64,000 nucleotides of DNA, taken from contig SSBO01000001.1 of the NCBI GenBank assembly GCA_005281725.1, positions 11,223,776 through 11,287,775 on the forward strand. The letters run 5' to 3'. This document shows, piece by piece, positions 1 to 13,403 of the stretch (position 1 is the stretch's first letter; each line of letters begins with the position of its first letter). The notes beneath the pieces are model-generated. The model was not told where the DNA came from, made no database searches, and saw only the letters and a program-made list of their open reading frames with translations. The position numbers and the translations under genes were made by a program. Source of the stretch: Wuchereria bancrofti (lineage: Eukaryota > Nematoda > Chromadorea > Rhabditida > Onchocercidae).

Positions 1-687
1 GTTTTCTTAATTTCTTATCAATTAGCTAATTATAATATGATTATAATTGAGAAAAAATATTTTAGATTATGTGAATGATAAGCAAAATATTTTTGGTTTA
101 TAAACATGTGAATTAATGTTTATATTTATATACATGTGAATTAATGTTTATGCAATTTTCATTTTAGGATTGAAAAAAAAAAAAGAAAGAATAAGTTTTA
201 GGCTTTAGTTATTTATCATATAAATGTTACAAGAAGTATCACTTGAAATAGAGTATAATTAGCAAAGAGATTTGCAGAAACAATGAGCGAGCTTTTAAAT
301 ATATTTGTCTATTGCATTCTGTTCACTGCTATCTATCGTAAGGCAGTTATCCTAAAATATAGAGCTAGAGATCATGTTGAGCATTTCTTTCTATGGATAA
401 TTTACCTTTATCGATTGTTTAGTTTACAAATAGGGTCAAGGTTTTTCGCTAGCTAATACACTTCTAAAGTAGGGTCAAAATGTTCGTAAGATTGTGAGCT
501 TCCTGGGTGGTAAGTTGGAGTGATGAGAGTGCAGATTCGATTCCCAGAATTGAAATGTTAAATGGTTGTGATATCTCTAAGTGACTATATTATTGTGATG
601 AGATCGTTATGTGAGTCGTACTTTATTTATACGTAGTGCTTTCTTACTTTTATCGAATGGTTAATTTATAGCCTTGTTAATCCACAG
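1..687. other. 5' flank of the HSP60 gene
   Basis: AT-rich DNA with no open frame I can support. It ends in CCACAG at 682-687, an acceptor-like sequence 13 bases before the HSP60 start codon, which could be a spliced-leader trans-splice site or the end of a 5' UTR intron. I looked for heat-shock elements (alternating GAA/TTC blocks) and found no convincing array. A tRNA-like fold near 500-549 is discussed among the rejected items. Confidence 0.5.
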
Positions 688-700
688 AGCTGAGACGAAA

Positions 701-3700
701 ATGTTCCGTATCGGTGGACAATCGATGGCACGACTTGTTTCACGTACAGCGTGGTCAGGTTTAAGACATTATGCCAAGGATGTGAAGTTTGGTGCGGACG
801 GACGTGCTTCAATGTTGTATGGTGTAGATACTCTTGCTGATGCAGTCGCTGTCACTATGGGACCAAAGGTTTTTAAATGTGTTTGCTACATTTTCCCGAT
901 TCTTGTAAACAAGTACTTTTGAAGTGTGTTAGAATTAATAAGGTGATTGCTATGATCACTGGAAGTAGTTAGCACTTGACGCTGAATGCGTAAAACTATC
1001 ATGGGAAATTCTAGGAATTTTCATACTGGTCATAGCTCTTGCATGTATTATACCAATCCTACTGCCTATTTTTCAGGGAAGAAATGTCGTAATTGAGCAA
1101 TCATGGGGAAGTCCAAAGATCACAAAAGATGGTGTTACTGTGGCGAAAGCAATCGATTTCAAAGATAAGTACAAGAACTTGGGCGCAAAACTGGTGCAGG
1201 TAAGAGGAAAGAAATTTACAGAAGTTGCTGTCTTTAGCATACAAAAAGTTGAGACCGAGAGTTTTATTGGCTGGTAGGAAATGGGTGGATTGAATATGAA
1301 TGAGCAGTTATCTTCTGAGAATTTGTTCTATAATGCGGTCTTTTTGCCATTAATCTAGATCATTAATCACTGAATTACGATAGTTTGTGAGCTGTCTTCG
1401 TTGCTTCGATAGTGCTGTTTATTTTCAGGATGTAGCAAACAAAACCAATGAAGAGGCTGGTGATGGCACCACATGTGCTACAGTTCTGGCGCGAGCAATT
1501 GCGAAAGAAGGTTTCGAGAATATCAGCAAAGGAGCCAATCCAGTGGAAGTTCGAAGAGGTAAATTTAGATTTTTCTGAGGGTACATTAACACTTAACACT
1601 TGCTTTACTCATATTTCTGTCCAACATCTTTAGTAGTTTCTGTTGAACTTTTTTTACATATCTTTTCCCACTGAATTTAATTCATAATGTTTAAAGGTTG
1701 AGTTGAGTTGAGTGTGGCAAGAGTAGTAATTTAAATAAATGTTCCTCCTTTGAAATAGGAATTGCTCGCTTCCCGTTCTGTGAAACCGAATCATTATATT
1801 TACCAAGCTTGTAATTAGATCTTTTCTGGATATTTCTCCTTCTGTTATGCAGGAGTAATGAAGGCTGTGGAACTCTTGGTTGCTGAACTGAAGAAAATGA
1901 GCAAAAATGTGACAACCCCAGAAGAAATCGCGCAAGTAGCAACAATTTCAGCTAACGGTGATTCCACTGTAGGGCAACTGATATCCGAAGCAATGAAGAA
2001 GGTATTTTTTGTGTTCCTATCAGCTGCTTATTTTTCCAAGTGTTTTTATGCAATGAAAGCGTCTATTTTCAATATCTGCAACACATTCTGTACCATAGAA
2101 ACATGCTCAGGTCCGTCATTAGTTATAATGAAAATTTTGTCCAATGTTGGAGAAACCCTTGGTTATTAGTTCCTTTTGCGTTGCGAGATTAAAATAACTC
2201 TATCCACAAACAACAAATGGTTATTTGCTCTGTTTTGCAACGAAATTGACGTGGATCAAAGCCCGTGATGAATTAATTCAAATTTTAGGTCGGAAACAAG
2301 GGTGTGATCACCGTAAAAGATGGTAAGACACTGTATGATGAATTGGAAACGATCGAAGGAATGAAATTTGATCGTGGATACATTTCTCCATACTTTATCA
2401 ACACAACAAAGGGAGCTAAAGTGGAGTTCGAGAAATGCCTTCTTTTGTTTTCGGAAAAGAAAATCAGCCAAGTACAGGTAAACAAACAGACTTAATTTGT
2501 GCGTGGTGTTAATTTATAAGCAATTGTGGCAAATGAATCTAAAGAATATATTATAATTATTTTTGGTCAAAGTTGGAATTTGTGGAACCTGCGACACAAG
2601 AAAGAACTGTGTATTAATCTTCTTTGACAGGTTCTTACGCAAAACCATTGTTATACGGTTGCGGTCGCTATATGTTATCTCTGTACCATCACTTTGTCTG
2701 CACAACTGTAGGGTGGTGTTCATTCATTGGTCTCTGAACCTATAGATGTTGATTTTTATGCTTTCAAACAATATACATACTTGACACGCTGATTTTAGGA
2801 TATCGTACCAGCTCTTGAATTGGCTAACAAGTACAGAAAGCCAATTGTGATTGTTGCGGAAGATATAGATGGCGAAGCACTTACTACTCTTGTTCTGAAT
2901 AGGTTGAAGGTAATTCTATTTATGAAATAGAGAAGGGAAGATAAAATTTTTAATTTTATATTTATGTTACTAAATATGTGTACTGTTGAACCTATTATTT
3001 GGCTTTTTCCATTGATTTTCTTGCTAACAGATTCCTAAAAAGATCACATATTTTAAATCAGTCACCAAGATTTCCAACCACCAAGAATTACTGAAATCTT
3101 TAGGAGACCAAACTTACGCAAAAGAGACTAGTCCAGGTCTATTAATGTATGAGCAATATTGATTTACTTATGAATTCTAGGTTGGCCTCCAAGTGGCAGC
3201 TGTGAAAGCACCCGGTTTTGGCGATAACAGAAAAAATACACTGAAGGACATGGCGATAGCTACAGGTGGAACAGTATTTGGAGATGACGCTAATTTGCTA
3301 AAAATTGAAGATGTACAGATCAGTGATCTTGGTGAAGCTGAAGAAGTTTCGATTACGAAAGATGATACACTCATCTTGCGTGGCAAGGTATGATTCGATA
3401 TTGAGGACTTTGAATATATCTTCTGTCATTCAGGATTTTTTTTTTTTCAACTTATCTGGTGGATTTAAAATACAAAACTATTTAAAACTTCAAAATTAAT
3501 TCGAGGCCTTAAATCCAACGGTCTGCAATCACTGATATTCAGTCACTCAACACATTCACGTCAACTTAGTGACTTCAAGCTAAAACACTCCCATGAACTA
3601 ATAGTGTAATATCAAGTTTCTTTCTCCTGTGTATCTTTTGTATATCAGGTGAGGAAATATGAAGGAGTGTGTACATCTCTTGTATAAATAATCTCGGAAT

Positions 3701-5169
3701 AAAAAAATAGGGAATTAACTTATATCAAAATTTACTTATATGTCTGCAAATCCTCCAAGTGGCAAGTAACTTCTGTTATTGTGTATTAATTCCGTCGTAA
3801 AAAGATGTTAGGTCACTTCCAAAAAAAAAGAACTTGAGGTTTCTTTGTTATGTTGAGATCGGGAGCAGACTGATTAGTGATTTCAGATCTTTTTATGTTA
3901 TATATGAGAAAAATTTATGGTATTTAAATCTTAATAAGTCTCGTTTGCTAAGTATGTTTGAAAAAATGACTCATATAATTTGTAATTTTGGGAATCATTT
4001 GCAGGGAAAACCTGAAGACCTGGAGAAACGAATTTCAATGATTGAAGATGAGTTGGAACAAAGTACATCTGAATACGAAAAGGTAAACACAAATAGTTTT
4101 TAAATAAGTTCTTTTTCTTTTTGTATTGTCTTGTTGAGATGGTTCCTTTTACTGTGAAAGAAAAATGATTTTAAAATGATTATTTTAGGAAAAACTAAAT
4201 GAGCGATTGGCAAAGCTCTCGAAGGGTGTTGCAGTCCTGAAAGTAGGTGGCGCTAGTGAAGTAGAGGTGAATGAAAAGAAGGACCGCGTTACGGATGCGT
4301 TGAATGCCACTAGAGCAGCTGTTGAAGAAGGTATTGTACCAGGTGGCGGTGTTGCACTCCTCCGTGCCCTGAAAGCTATCGAAGATGTTAAAGGAGAGAA
4401 TATTGATCAGGAAAAAGGTTATATTCCTTTACTTCATTATGTTCAATCCGTGCTTTAAATTATTTGCTTTCCCGTAAAAGAATTCATTGTGGTCAGTTAA
4501 GGTATGCGAATAGTGCAGAAAGCAGTACGTGAACCAATCATGACAATTGTGAGGAATGCCGGTGTTGATCCATCTTCTGTTGTGGAAAAAGTACTCGCTA
4601 GCAATGAATTACCGTTTGGATATGATGCCATGAATGATACTTTTGTGGATATGTTCAAAGCCGGTATCATTGATCCTACGAAAGTCATTCGAACTGCTCT
4701 GCAGGTAGTTTTCTTTTTCCGTTATGTATTTCATTTTTCGTTTCGAAGTCAAAATAGTGCATAGGTCTTCCGTTGTTTTAGTTTTTGTTGAGGCGTTCTT
4801 GTTGCAATAGTTTTGGTAGCAGTAGCTGAAGGTATCAAGAGAGGGGGGCCAAGTTTCCAGAACAGTTAAAAGCATCATTAGGTGATCGCTAGACTTTCAG
4901 TTCTGAAATAATAATGCTACTATTTGATAGTTGTGTGGGTGAATGAAGTTTCTCTAGACCTACTTTTTTACGCGTTACTGTTGAAATTATCTGTCCGAAT
5001 TCTTTTACTGAATTTTAACCGGAATTTTTAGGATGCGGCTGGTGTTGCATCACTATTGGCCACAACGGAATGTGTAGTGACGGAGATGCCGAAAGAGGAG
5101 CCTCAGATGGCAGCTGGAATGGGCGGTGGTATGGGTGGTGGCATGGGAGGTATGGGAGGAATGTACTGA
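701..5169 (+). CDS. hsp-60: HSP60, mitochondrial chaperonin (GroEL family)
   Basis: ATP-driven chaperonin that folds imported proteins in the mitochondrial matrix as a ring with the HSP10 co-chaperonin. Exons: 701-868, 1077-1199, 1429-1558, 1853-2001, 2289-2477, 2799-2909, 3181-3387, 4005-4082, 4189-4417, 4502-4704, 5032-5169; joined they give 1725 bases, 574 aa, the normal family length. The first ~28 residues are basic and hydroxylated ([15 protein letters not shown]...) like a mitochondrial presequence, before the mature start near AKDVKFG. The nucleotide-binding GDGTT motif is at residues 108-112, the apical [14 protein letters not shown] segment is in exon 7, and the C-terminus has the typical GGM repeats ([17 protein letters not shown]). 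ATG 701 is chosen because it opens the presequence 13 bases after an acceptor-like CCACAG. All junctions are GT-AG and keep frame. No break or odd residue seen. Confidence 0.97.
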
Positions 5170-6322
5170 TTGTTGGACGGGTGTTTTTTTAGATTCGCCT
5201 CTCATTTCGATATTTAATTATTTCATTATGATTTGTTTGTTCTAAGTGGATAATGAATGAGTATTACAAGTGCATAAGTGTTGGACCCATTATTTTCTCA
5301 AAATGTTTAAAATCTTGAAATTTACTTATACTCTTCTTGCCAGCAAAGAAATTTATTCATGTAAGTCTAAAAATCAAAAATTAGTGTCCAATTTTGTTGT
5401 TTTGTTGATTTGGATAAATGCATATGATGTTTTTGATGCATACTGATTTTGTTTTTAGTTAATTGCTCTGATTTCTTTGTACGATTATTTGCTAACTAAT
5501 CTTGCGTAAACTTGTGTCTCGTAATTCGTTGTGCCTCACATTTTTATCCGTTACGCATTTTAAAATAATTTCTTCCTTGGCTTAAATGGCTGCGTTATTT
5601 TCATTAATGTTTCTGTACCGACCAAATTTTTAAGAATATATTTACCATGTAAACAGTTTCATTCCTTCCAACATTCATTCCTCTTTGTTCCTTATATGGC
5701 AAAATGCTTGTTTTAAATGCAGTTTACTGAAATGAAAGCTGAAAACATTGACTGAAATGATCTGAAAAATAGTAAAACTTCATTTTCTCAACCACACAAC
5801 AAGAAAGATTTATCATTATTGCACGGTGGACAAGATAGGACAATGCTAACTGGTATATGTTTTGCATGTGCATTTTTTGAAGAAGTTAATATCTAATAAA
5901 ATAGGACCATTTTAAAGTGAATTAAGATTGATGAGATGGGGGATACACAGTAGTTAAACATTGGTTGTTGTTTGGGGACAGTGTGACATTGCACTGTGAT
6001 AGCAAAATGTCGTTAACTTCAATGGACCGGTTTCCTCTGTCATGTCGTGCTATTCAATTGCATCATTTCCACGTTCATAAACTTCCAATTTCAATATTTT
6101 GGTGGATTTATTTTTTCGTTTAAATCAATTTAATCAGACTAAGGAAGTTACTGATGAAATGTTTACTAAGTTTACTGTATTGAATGGAGGAGACAGTATC
6201 ATTACAAAGTGTCTATATCAATGAAATTAGTAAATGTCATAAATTGTGAAATTAGTGATACTAAAGAGTCAATTTGCGCATATTTTCAACAAATTAGATT
6301 TGATGGTAAATTTATTTCAGAA
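5170..6322. other. intergenic, HSP60 3' region to RETSAT-like gene
   Basis: AT-rich DNA containing the HSP60 3' UTR. I see no canonical AATAAA in the first 250 bases after the stop. A short open frame upstream of 6323 (in-frame ATG at 6221) is continuous with exon 1 of the next gene, but it is better read as 5' leader because a strong acceptor lies between it and the start at 6323. Confidence 0.5.
6311..6320 (+). promoter_or_regulatory. candidate trans-splice acceptor deciding the RETSAT-like start
   Basis: TTTATTTCAG is a near-perfect nematode acceptor and stands two bases before ATG 6323. A spliced leader joined here would make 6323 the first codon and exclude the upstream in-frame ATG at 6221. 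The acceptor is seen in the sequence; trans-splicing is inferred. Confidence 0.55.
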
Positions 6323-9300
6323 ATGATTCTTGTTGAAATATATGTGATCCTTGCAATTATATCTCTTTTCTTCTATATATCACTCAAAATGATAAAATGT
6401 GGCGGTGATATGAATAATTGTTTTCGCAAGATGATTTGTACTGGTAAATCTATGGATCCGCCATTATCCACTGAACAAATTTATAGTATCTTAAGAAATA
6501 GGTATGTTTTTGACATTTTTTTATATTCAAAATTGTAGGTTTATTATTTCTCTTCAAAGTTGTACTATATATTAATGAATTATTTCTATTTTGATTGAAG
6601 TTTTTAAACTAAACAGACGTTTTGATGTGACACTCTGTGTGACACTTCTTCATATATTAATGGTAATTTGATGAATGAATGAGTAGTATTTCACATTCAA
6701 CAATGGTTATTATTTTCAGATTTAATTCATCAATTGTTAATGAGAAATGGGATGTGATTATAATTGGATCAGGTTTATCAGGATTAACAGTAGCAAAAAT
6801 ATTAGCAGCTGCAGGTCGTAAGGTACTTGTGTTGGAGCAACATGATCGAGCTGGTGGCTCATGTCATACTTTCAAACTTGACAAATATGAATTTGATGTT
6901 GGCAAGTTTTCTTTAAAATTTTTTACTTCATCCTAAGGTGAACATTTCAAACAACAATTAAGTTAGGTATAGTCCTTCTATAGATATGAAGGTATTTGTC
7001 AAAAATATACCTGTCATCCATCAGTGTTGTTCAGGCTATTATATGTCATTTCTTTTTCATGATTCAAATTTTTTTATGATTTTGTTTCTGTAGCACTTCC
7101 AAAATGTTTAGATCCGTTTTATTAAAAAGCAAAGTTGTAAAAAGTATTGCTTATACTATTTTTTGTTCCTTTGCTTTTTAATTTTTTATTTCCTGATTGG
7201 AAATTTCAGGTTTACACTATGTACAAGATATGTATCCCGAAAAGGAATTGTATCGCATATGTTCAGCTATTACAGATTCACAAGTTCATTGGCAAAAAAT
7301 GGAAGAACCATTCGATACCGTACATTTCATCTTTCCAAAGTTGCTATTTAATTAGGCCTTTTAATTAATTAGAACTAATTATGAATTGATGTATCGAAAA
7401 ATTAATATAAATTTATTATTTTAAAGATAATAATTGGAGAACGATATTATGGTCGAAAAACTGGAAACAGTATGCATTTTCGTGATCAATTAAAATTATG
7501 GTTTTCAGAAGAAGCGAATAGTATCCAGAACTATTTTGATTTTGTTTTAGTAAGTTTCAAGTTTATGATTTAACGATTGGTTAACTTAGGAAAGAGGAAT
7601 GAATGAAAGAAGAGAAGAAAGTTTTGTCAATGGTATGGATTGGATAACCTTTTAATTTGAACTCTGTTCCAAAGGTTAATTGAATAAGCGCAGATGCTGA
7701 AGTTAATCCTTTTTTTGTAAACAAGATGAACTCAGTCATTTTTGATAGGTAAAAATTCATCAAATAAAGTGAATTCTAAAGGTAGATTTAAATTTTAGAA
7801 ATGTCTTAATATTAATTTGTGGTGGTTGACTGGCGTAAAACACATACCACTTTTCTTCGTTCGCTTACTATCCAAATTCAGTTTGATCAATTTCTTTACC
7901 AATTTATTCAAATATTGTGAACTAAATCTGATAGATGTTATGAAGAGCTATGGACTCAGCGATGAAGTAAAAGCTGTTATTAGTTATTATTTTGTTAATT
8001 ATGGTAAGTTATTAAATGGAGCAAATTCGTTATTTTATTACTTTTTAAAATAATTGACGATATCTGATATATCTTAATTGCTTTTAGTTTACTTACTTAC
8101 CTTACTGTCTATTACGTTAACATTATTTATTCTACTTATTATAGTCTTGTTATAGCGAATTTTTTTTTTTGATATGCTTTTGATCAAGAATTAACGTTTC
8201 TGCATTTCTCGTTTTATTTGAAATTCGTAGTTAATTTATCCTTAAAACCATTGGAATTATATAGAAATTTGAAAACTTTTCCACAAATTAGAACGTACCA
8301 GAAACTGCAACTAGAATGACATATACAATTTATCTCAACTTTTTACAGTTAAATTTAGCTTTGAAATTAATTTTCAGGTATTCCTCCAAATCGTGCATCA
8401 TTTCTTCAACATCATTTATTTCTTATGGAAAATGGATATTATCCCATCGGTGGTGCAGCATTCCTTATTGCTAGCATTATTCGATCGATTCAAAAATTTG
8501 GTGGAAAAGTGATTGTACAAGCAGATGTGCAAGAAATTGTATTTGACAATGGAAGGGTTAATGGTACTTAACTTTGAAATTATTTTAGAATTCTTCTGCC
8601 AAAAGTTTATGTTTACATCTAGTAAAATTTTGCATTTTTACTGACGCTTATTAATTGCCATGCATAGTTGTGAGTACAAAAATAAAATTTGCAGTGTCAT
8701 AAAGTTGTATTACAGAACGTTCAGATATAAAATAAAACCAGTTTATGCAATTTTTTGCTCGATGATAATTGACACTTTTTGTGGTTATTTCATCAATTTC
8801 TAAATTTTTGAATTTTAGGAGTGAAAGTGAAACATGGCTCTTTTGAATACATCATCCAAACTTCATTGGTTGTTTCAACAGCTCCAATTATCAAGACATT
8901 CAATGAGCTAATACCTCAAAATATCGTTCGAAATTCGGGTAACTATTTGGATAATTAAATATATTACTCAAAAAAGGAATACATTAATGATAGATGACTT
9001 CCTTAAAATGAATTAATACAAAGTTTTTCATGTTTTGCAGTTATGTCTAAAAAGGTGAATCAACTTAATTCATTGGAGACTATGCCAATTGGTGGATTTC
9101 AAGCATATATTGGTTTGTCTGGAGCGCAAAATAACCTCCGATTACCATCCAATAATTTTTTTTGGTACAAGAACAGTAATCCTTATGAGTTTGATCATTA
9201 TTTGAGGTTAATTATTTTGATGATTTAAAGTCATCATTTTTCACAACTTTGAATTAATTAAGTAATGTTTTATTATCAGTAAAATTTTGTTATAAAATCC

Positions 9301-10843
9301 AGTGATAAGGGAAACACTATTACTATATTGTTAAGCAACAATACCATAATTGAAATATGAAAGTATCAAAGTTTTTTTTTTCTCTTTTCCTTAAATAACC
9401 TTTGAAGAAGCATCGTTTACTTGAAAATAATTTTGTAACGAAATTTTGTGTTAGCTAATGCAGAAAACAGAATTTCATATGTATTATTTCAATTATTGAA
9501 CTTGTGACATTTTTAGATATTTTTTGAGTGACAATATTACTGAAATTCCAGTTTGTCATCCTCAGAAGCAGTGGAATATGGCTGTCCAGCGCAAATGTTC
9601 ATTTGCTTTCCATCAGCCAAAGATCCAACATGGGATGAACGAAATCCTGGTACAAATATCAAACTTTTATTGAACTGATGGCATTTTAAATTAGAAAAAT
9701 ATTTTGGTTAGAAAAATTATTGAAAAATCATTGATTCATAAATTTCAACAATATGCTTAAAGATTATAATAGCTAATGGTTAGTTGTTGAAATTTTGTCA
9801 GAATATTCCTACTTATCGCTACAAATAGACAATTTTGAGGTTCTTCAACATGTCAATTAATTTCGCTAGCAAATCCTGCTTGGTTCGAAGAATTTAAAGA
9901 TACATCGAAAAAGAATTCCATAAAACGATTGAATCGAGCCGAGTATACTGAATTAAAACATGTAATTGGTGAATTGATGTTAAGTCAATTCTTGACATTG
10001 TTTCCAAATCTTAAATCACATGTAAGTTCAGAATTTCCCATCCCCTTCCTCACCCCCTCTCCCTCCCAAAAAAAAAAGAGCAAACTTGAAAATTTTAAAT
10101 GAGACTAATGAATTGCGAATTAGTTGTTTGCAATCGGTCAAAGGTTAATAAGAAGAATTAACAGTGATTTCTTTGTGAATGCGAATAGATTTGAGTTAAA
10201 TATTAATAAATGCTAAGATTTTAACTTACAGATAACATATGTTGAATTTTCAACTCCATTAACTCAGCAATATTATATGCGAAATGCGCATGGTGAATAC
10301 TATTCATTAACGCAACAAATTGATCGGTTTAAATTGAAATTCTGGAGCGAATTAAGATGCAAAACAGACTTACCTGGTCTCTATCTTTCAGGTAGATTTG
10401 TAATTTTTCCAAATGTTCTTTATTTAATTCTTGATATTGGTTAAAAATTTAATTGCACAAAATTTTTTCTTTTATTTCATTAATTACAATTGAATAGACA
10501 CTTTTAAATCCTTTAATTAGTACTCTTACATTTTCTTATTAGTACTTGTCCTGTCTATAATTAGTCTTACCTTTTTCATGATTTTTTTTTCTCTTTTTTC
10601 TAACCTGTATTATTGATAATATTTCTACCAAATAATATTTATTTCATCGATTTTTATGATCAAAATGTGGTCTGGAAATTATTTTTGAAAAAATTAATTT
10701 TTTTAGGACAAGATGTTCTCTTCTGTGGCATTGCAAGTGTACTGTACAGTGGTTTAATCACAGCTGGAAATATATTGGAACGCAATTTGCTGAAAGATCT
10801 AGAGGAAGCTTATAATGAACAGATGGATTGTGATCGGAAATAA
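6323..10843 (+). CDS. RETSAT-like all-trans-retinol 13,14-reductase family oxidoreductase
   Basis: FAD/NAD(P)-binding oxidoreductase of the RETSAT group, whose vertebrate member saturates the 13-14 double bond of all-trans-retinol at the ER membrane. Exons: 6323-6501, 6720-6901, 7210-7319, 7427-7549, 7799-8003, 8378-8563, 8819-8938, 9041-9206, 9552-9649, 9840-10021, 10232-10391, 10707-10843; 1848 bases, 615 aa, close to the ~610 aa of vertebrate RETSAT. Residues ~3-22 form a hydrophobic N-terminal anchor. The Rossmann dinucleotide fold VIIIGSGLSGLTVAKILAAA starts near residue 72 and ends in the acidic VLEQ. Family blocks follow: FDVGLHYV, a CFPSAKDPTWDERNPG segment spanning exons 9-10, and GQDVLFCGIASVLYSG near the C-terminus. 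Intron 2 has a GC donor. The acceptors of exons 9 (ATTCCAG) and 10 (TTTGAG) were picked by phase and family alignment. The natural substrate in a nematode is not known from sequence. Confidence 0.87.
6902..7209 (+). other. GC-AG intron
   Basis: The exon 2 / intron 2 boundary reads GATGTTG then GCAAGT. The full GCAAGT consensus after G is typical of GC-AG introns, and the splice restores FDV-GLHYV exactly. No nearby GT donor gives a usable frame. Confidence 0.8.
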
Positions 10844-10877
10844 TGAATTTATAAGTTAAAAAAATTTATAAGTTATC

Positions 10878-10883
10878 AATAAA
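10878..10883 (+). promoter_or_regulatory. polyadenylation signal of the RETSAT-like gene
   Basis: AATAAA 35 bases after the TAA stop at 10841-10843, at the short distance usual for nematode 3' UTRs. Confidence 0.6.
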
Positions 10884-11672
10884 TGAATTCTGAATTATTA
10901 CTATATTCATTTTCTCTAAATTTATTAATGAAATAAAGGATTTGCATAAAATTTTGAGAAATCATACGAAAGAGAAAGAAACAGGTTGATATTTTCTCAA
11001 TTTATTTTTTCAAAGAAACTTTTTAAATTTGCTTAGTTACATTAAGTAAATGATTTCTTAATCTCTTAAATATTCACATTTATCACATTTCTTTTCACCT
11101 ATCTTGCATTCATTTCAAGATGCATGCAGTTGTCAATTTTTATAAGAATTAAAAGCAAATTGATTTAGTTTATACTTATATCTAATTCGTTTACTCTATT
11201 ATCTACAAGATGTGGTAACAATGAATTATTTTACAAATTGTTTATTAAGCCAACAAAAAAAAAGTAAACAATATTATGCTTTTCCTTTAATTAAAAAAAA
11301 ATTCTATCTCATACATGTGTAGCTCGTGAAGTTTCATAGGTATTTTAAAATATTGAAAAGCAAAAAAAATGCTTGAGACTAAAAGCTAAGAGCTCAAGAT
11401 TAAAACTAAGCAGTTTTATATTTGTCTAAGAAATATTCAGAAAAGAAAGTCTTTAGTCCAGAAAAATCTTGTAAATTTAATACAAAATTATTTTGATATA
11501 ATTATGTTTCAGTTTTTTTTTGATAAGATCTAATTCATCAGTTAGAAGTTAATTAATAAAAGAAAACAAGTTAATTTCAAATTCTTCTAAATTGACTTTT
11601 TTTTTGCAGTACCATCCAAACATATAACACTGCAGCGATAAGATAACAACACACTGTTAACAGTCTGTCTTT
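10884..11672. other. intergenic, no gene seen
   Basis: AT-rich DNA with homopolymer runs between the RETSAT-like gene and the GATA repeat. No coding exon, RNA gene or mobile element could be supported. Confidence 0.5.
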
Positions 11673-11725
11673 CCGGATGAATTACCGGTTTCAGGAATTG
11701 AGAAGATCAAGCAAAAGATAGATTA
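11673..11725 (+). repeat. unique flank, copy 1 (duplicated across gap)
   Basis: The segment beginning CCGGATGAATTACCGG and running into GATTAGTAGATAG reappears without a visible mismatch at 12626, immediately after the N gap (offset 953 bases). Confidence 0.9.
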
Positions 11726-11953
<228 letters not shown>

Positions 11954-12625
11954 NNNNNNNNNNNNNNNNNNNNNNNNNNNNNNNNNNNNNNNNNNNNNNN
12001 NNNNNNNNNNNNNNNNNNNNNNNNNNNNNNNNNNNNNNNNNNNNNNNNNNNNNNNNNNNNNNNNNNNNNNNNNNNNNNNNNNNNNNNNNNNNNNNNNNNN
12101 NNNNNNNNNNNNNNNNNNNNNNNNNNNNNNNNNNNNNNNNNNNNNNNNNNNNNNNNNNNNNNNNNNNNNNNNNNNNNNNNNNNNNNNNNNNNNNNNNNNN
12201 NNNNNNNNNNNNNNNNNNNNNNNNNNNNNNNNNNNNNNNNNNNNNNNNNNNNNNNNNNNNNNNNNNNNNNNNNNNNNNNNNNNNNNNNNNNNNNNNNNNN
12301 NNNNNNNNNNNNNNNNNNNNNNNNNNNNNNNNNNNNNNNNNNNNNNNNNNNNNNNNNNNNNNNNNNNNNNNNNNNNNNNNNNNNNNNNNNNNNNNNNNNN
12401 NNNNNNNNNNNNNNNNNNNNNNNNNNNNNNNNNNNNNNNNNNNNNNNNNNNNNNNNNNNNNNNNNNNNNNNNNNNNNNNNNNNNNNNNNNNNNNNNNNNN
12501 NNNNNNNNNNNNNNNNNNNNNNNNNNNNNNNNNNNNNNNNNNNNNNNNNNNNNNNNNNNNNNNNNNNNNNNNNNNNNNNNNNNNNNNNNNNNNNNNNNNN
12601 NNNNNNNNNNNNNNNNNNNNNNNNN
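11954..12625. other. assembly gap (672 N)
   Basis: A run of 672 N bases inside the GATA array. The sequence right of the gap restarts in the left flank of the same array, so the gap may be an overlap that was not merged rather than missing DNA. Confidence 0.98.
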
Positions 12626-12679
12626 CCGGATGAATTACCGGTTTCAGGAATTGAGAAGATCAAGCAAAAGATAGATTAG

Positions 12680-12748
<69 letters not shown>

Positions 12749-12768
12749 TAGTATAGATAGATAGATCT
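12626..12768 (+). repeat. flank copy 2 and GATA microsatellite, right part
   Basis: Second copy of the flank (12626 to about 12678) followed by about 17 GATA units, an interruption GATTAGTATAGATAG, then unique sequence from about 12767. Confidence 0.95.
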
Positions 12769-13403
12769 ATTGAGAACTATTTCAAAGTTCTAACATTACA
12801 CAAACATTTGCGTTATATGTTCATTTCGAATATCTAACGTTCCAACTTTTTATTTCTCATGAAAATAATTAATGAAACTTTGAAAATAATTAATGAAGCA
12901 AAGATTTTCTGACATTTAAAAAATGATACCATTCTGTTAAGTGAAGAATCAATCTATTATCAGATAACAACACTGTTTTTTATTTCGATTTCTAAAGAAC
13001 TAAACAAGCTAACCTATATTCATCTATTATATTTGAAAGCTGAAATAATTCCAATAATTTCACTTCAGCACATTATTCTCTTATTTTTCTTGGCACAAAT
13101 TGATTCATTAACAATACAAACAGCATTCATTAATTTATTTATTTTAAACTGGCTATAACAACAAAGAAAAATTAGCTGTAACAATGAAATGAGCATTTAT
13201 TTAATTAGAGCAATTACTTTTTTTTTTCCCACTCATTTCCGATCTCATTTTGCGATTTTGTGTTCACTTTTTTTTTTTCTCTCTCTCTAAAAATAATATT
13301 TTCTGATGACGATTATTTCTCTTCATTTTAAAATTCAATGCACAATTTATTCATATCTTAAACTTTAGCTAATAAAATTGAAAAGTGAAAATTATTCTAT
13401 AAA
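12769..13403. other. intergenic, no gene seen
   Basis: AT-rich 3' flank of the minus-strand gene that ends at 13404. It holds poly-T runs and a short CT tract near 13280 and nothing I can support as a gene. Confidence 0.5.

Noticed and set aside
500..549. tRNA-like segment with an A-box-like TGGTAAGTTGG, a B-box-like GATTCGATTCC and pairing ends
   Set aside because: Only about 50 bases long, boxes too close together and no anticodon arm; too short for a nuclear tRNA.
3031..3165. An in-frame stretch of about 45 codons after an AACAG acceptor in HSP60 intron 6
   Set aside because: It does not match any chaperonin segment, ends in TGA and has no donor in the phase needed for exon 7; exon 6 joins exon 7 perfectly without it.
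5975..6001. Short hairpin ACAGTG-TGACATTG-CACTGT in the HSP60-RETSAT interval
   Set aside because: A six-pair stem is expected by chance in a region of this size and nothing else supports a function.
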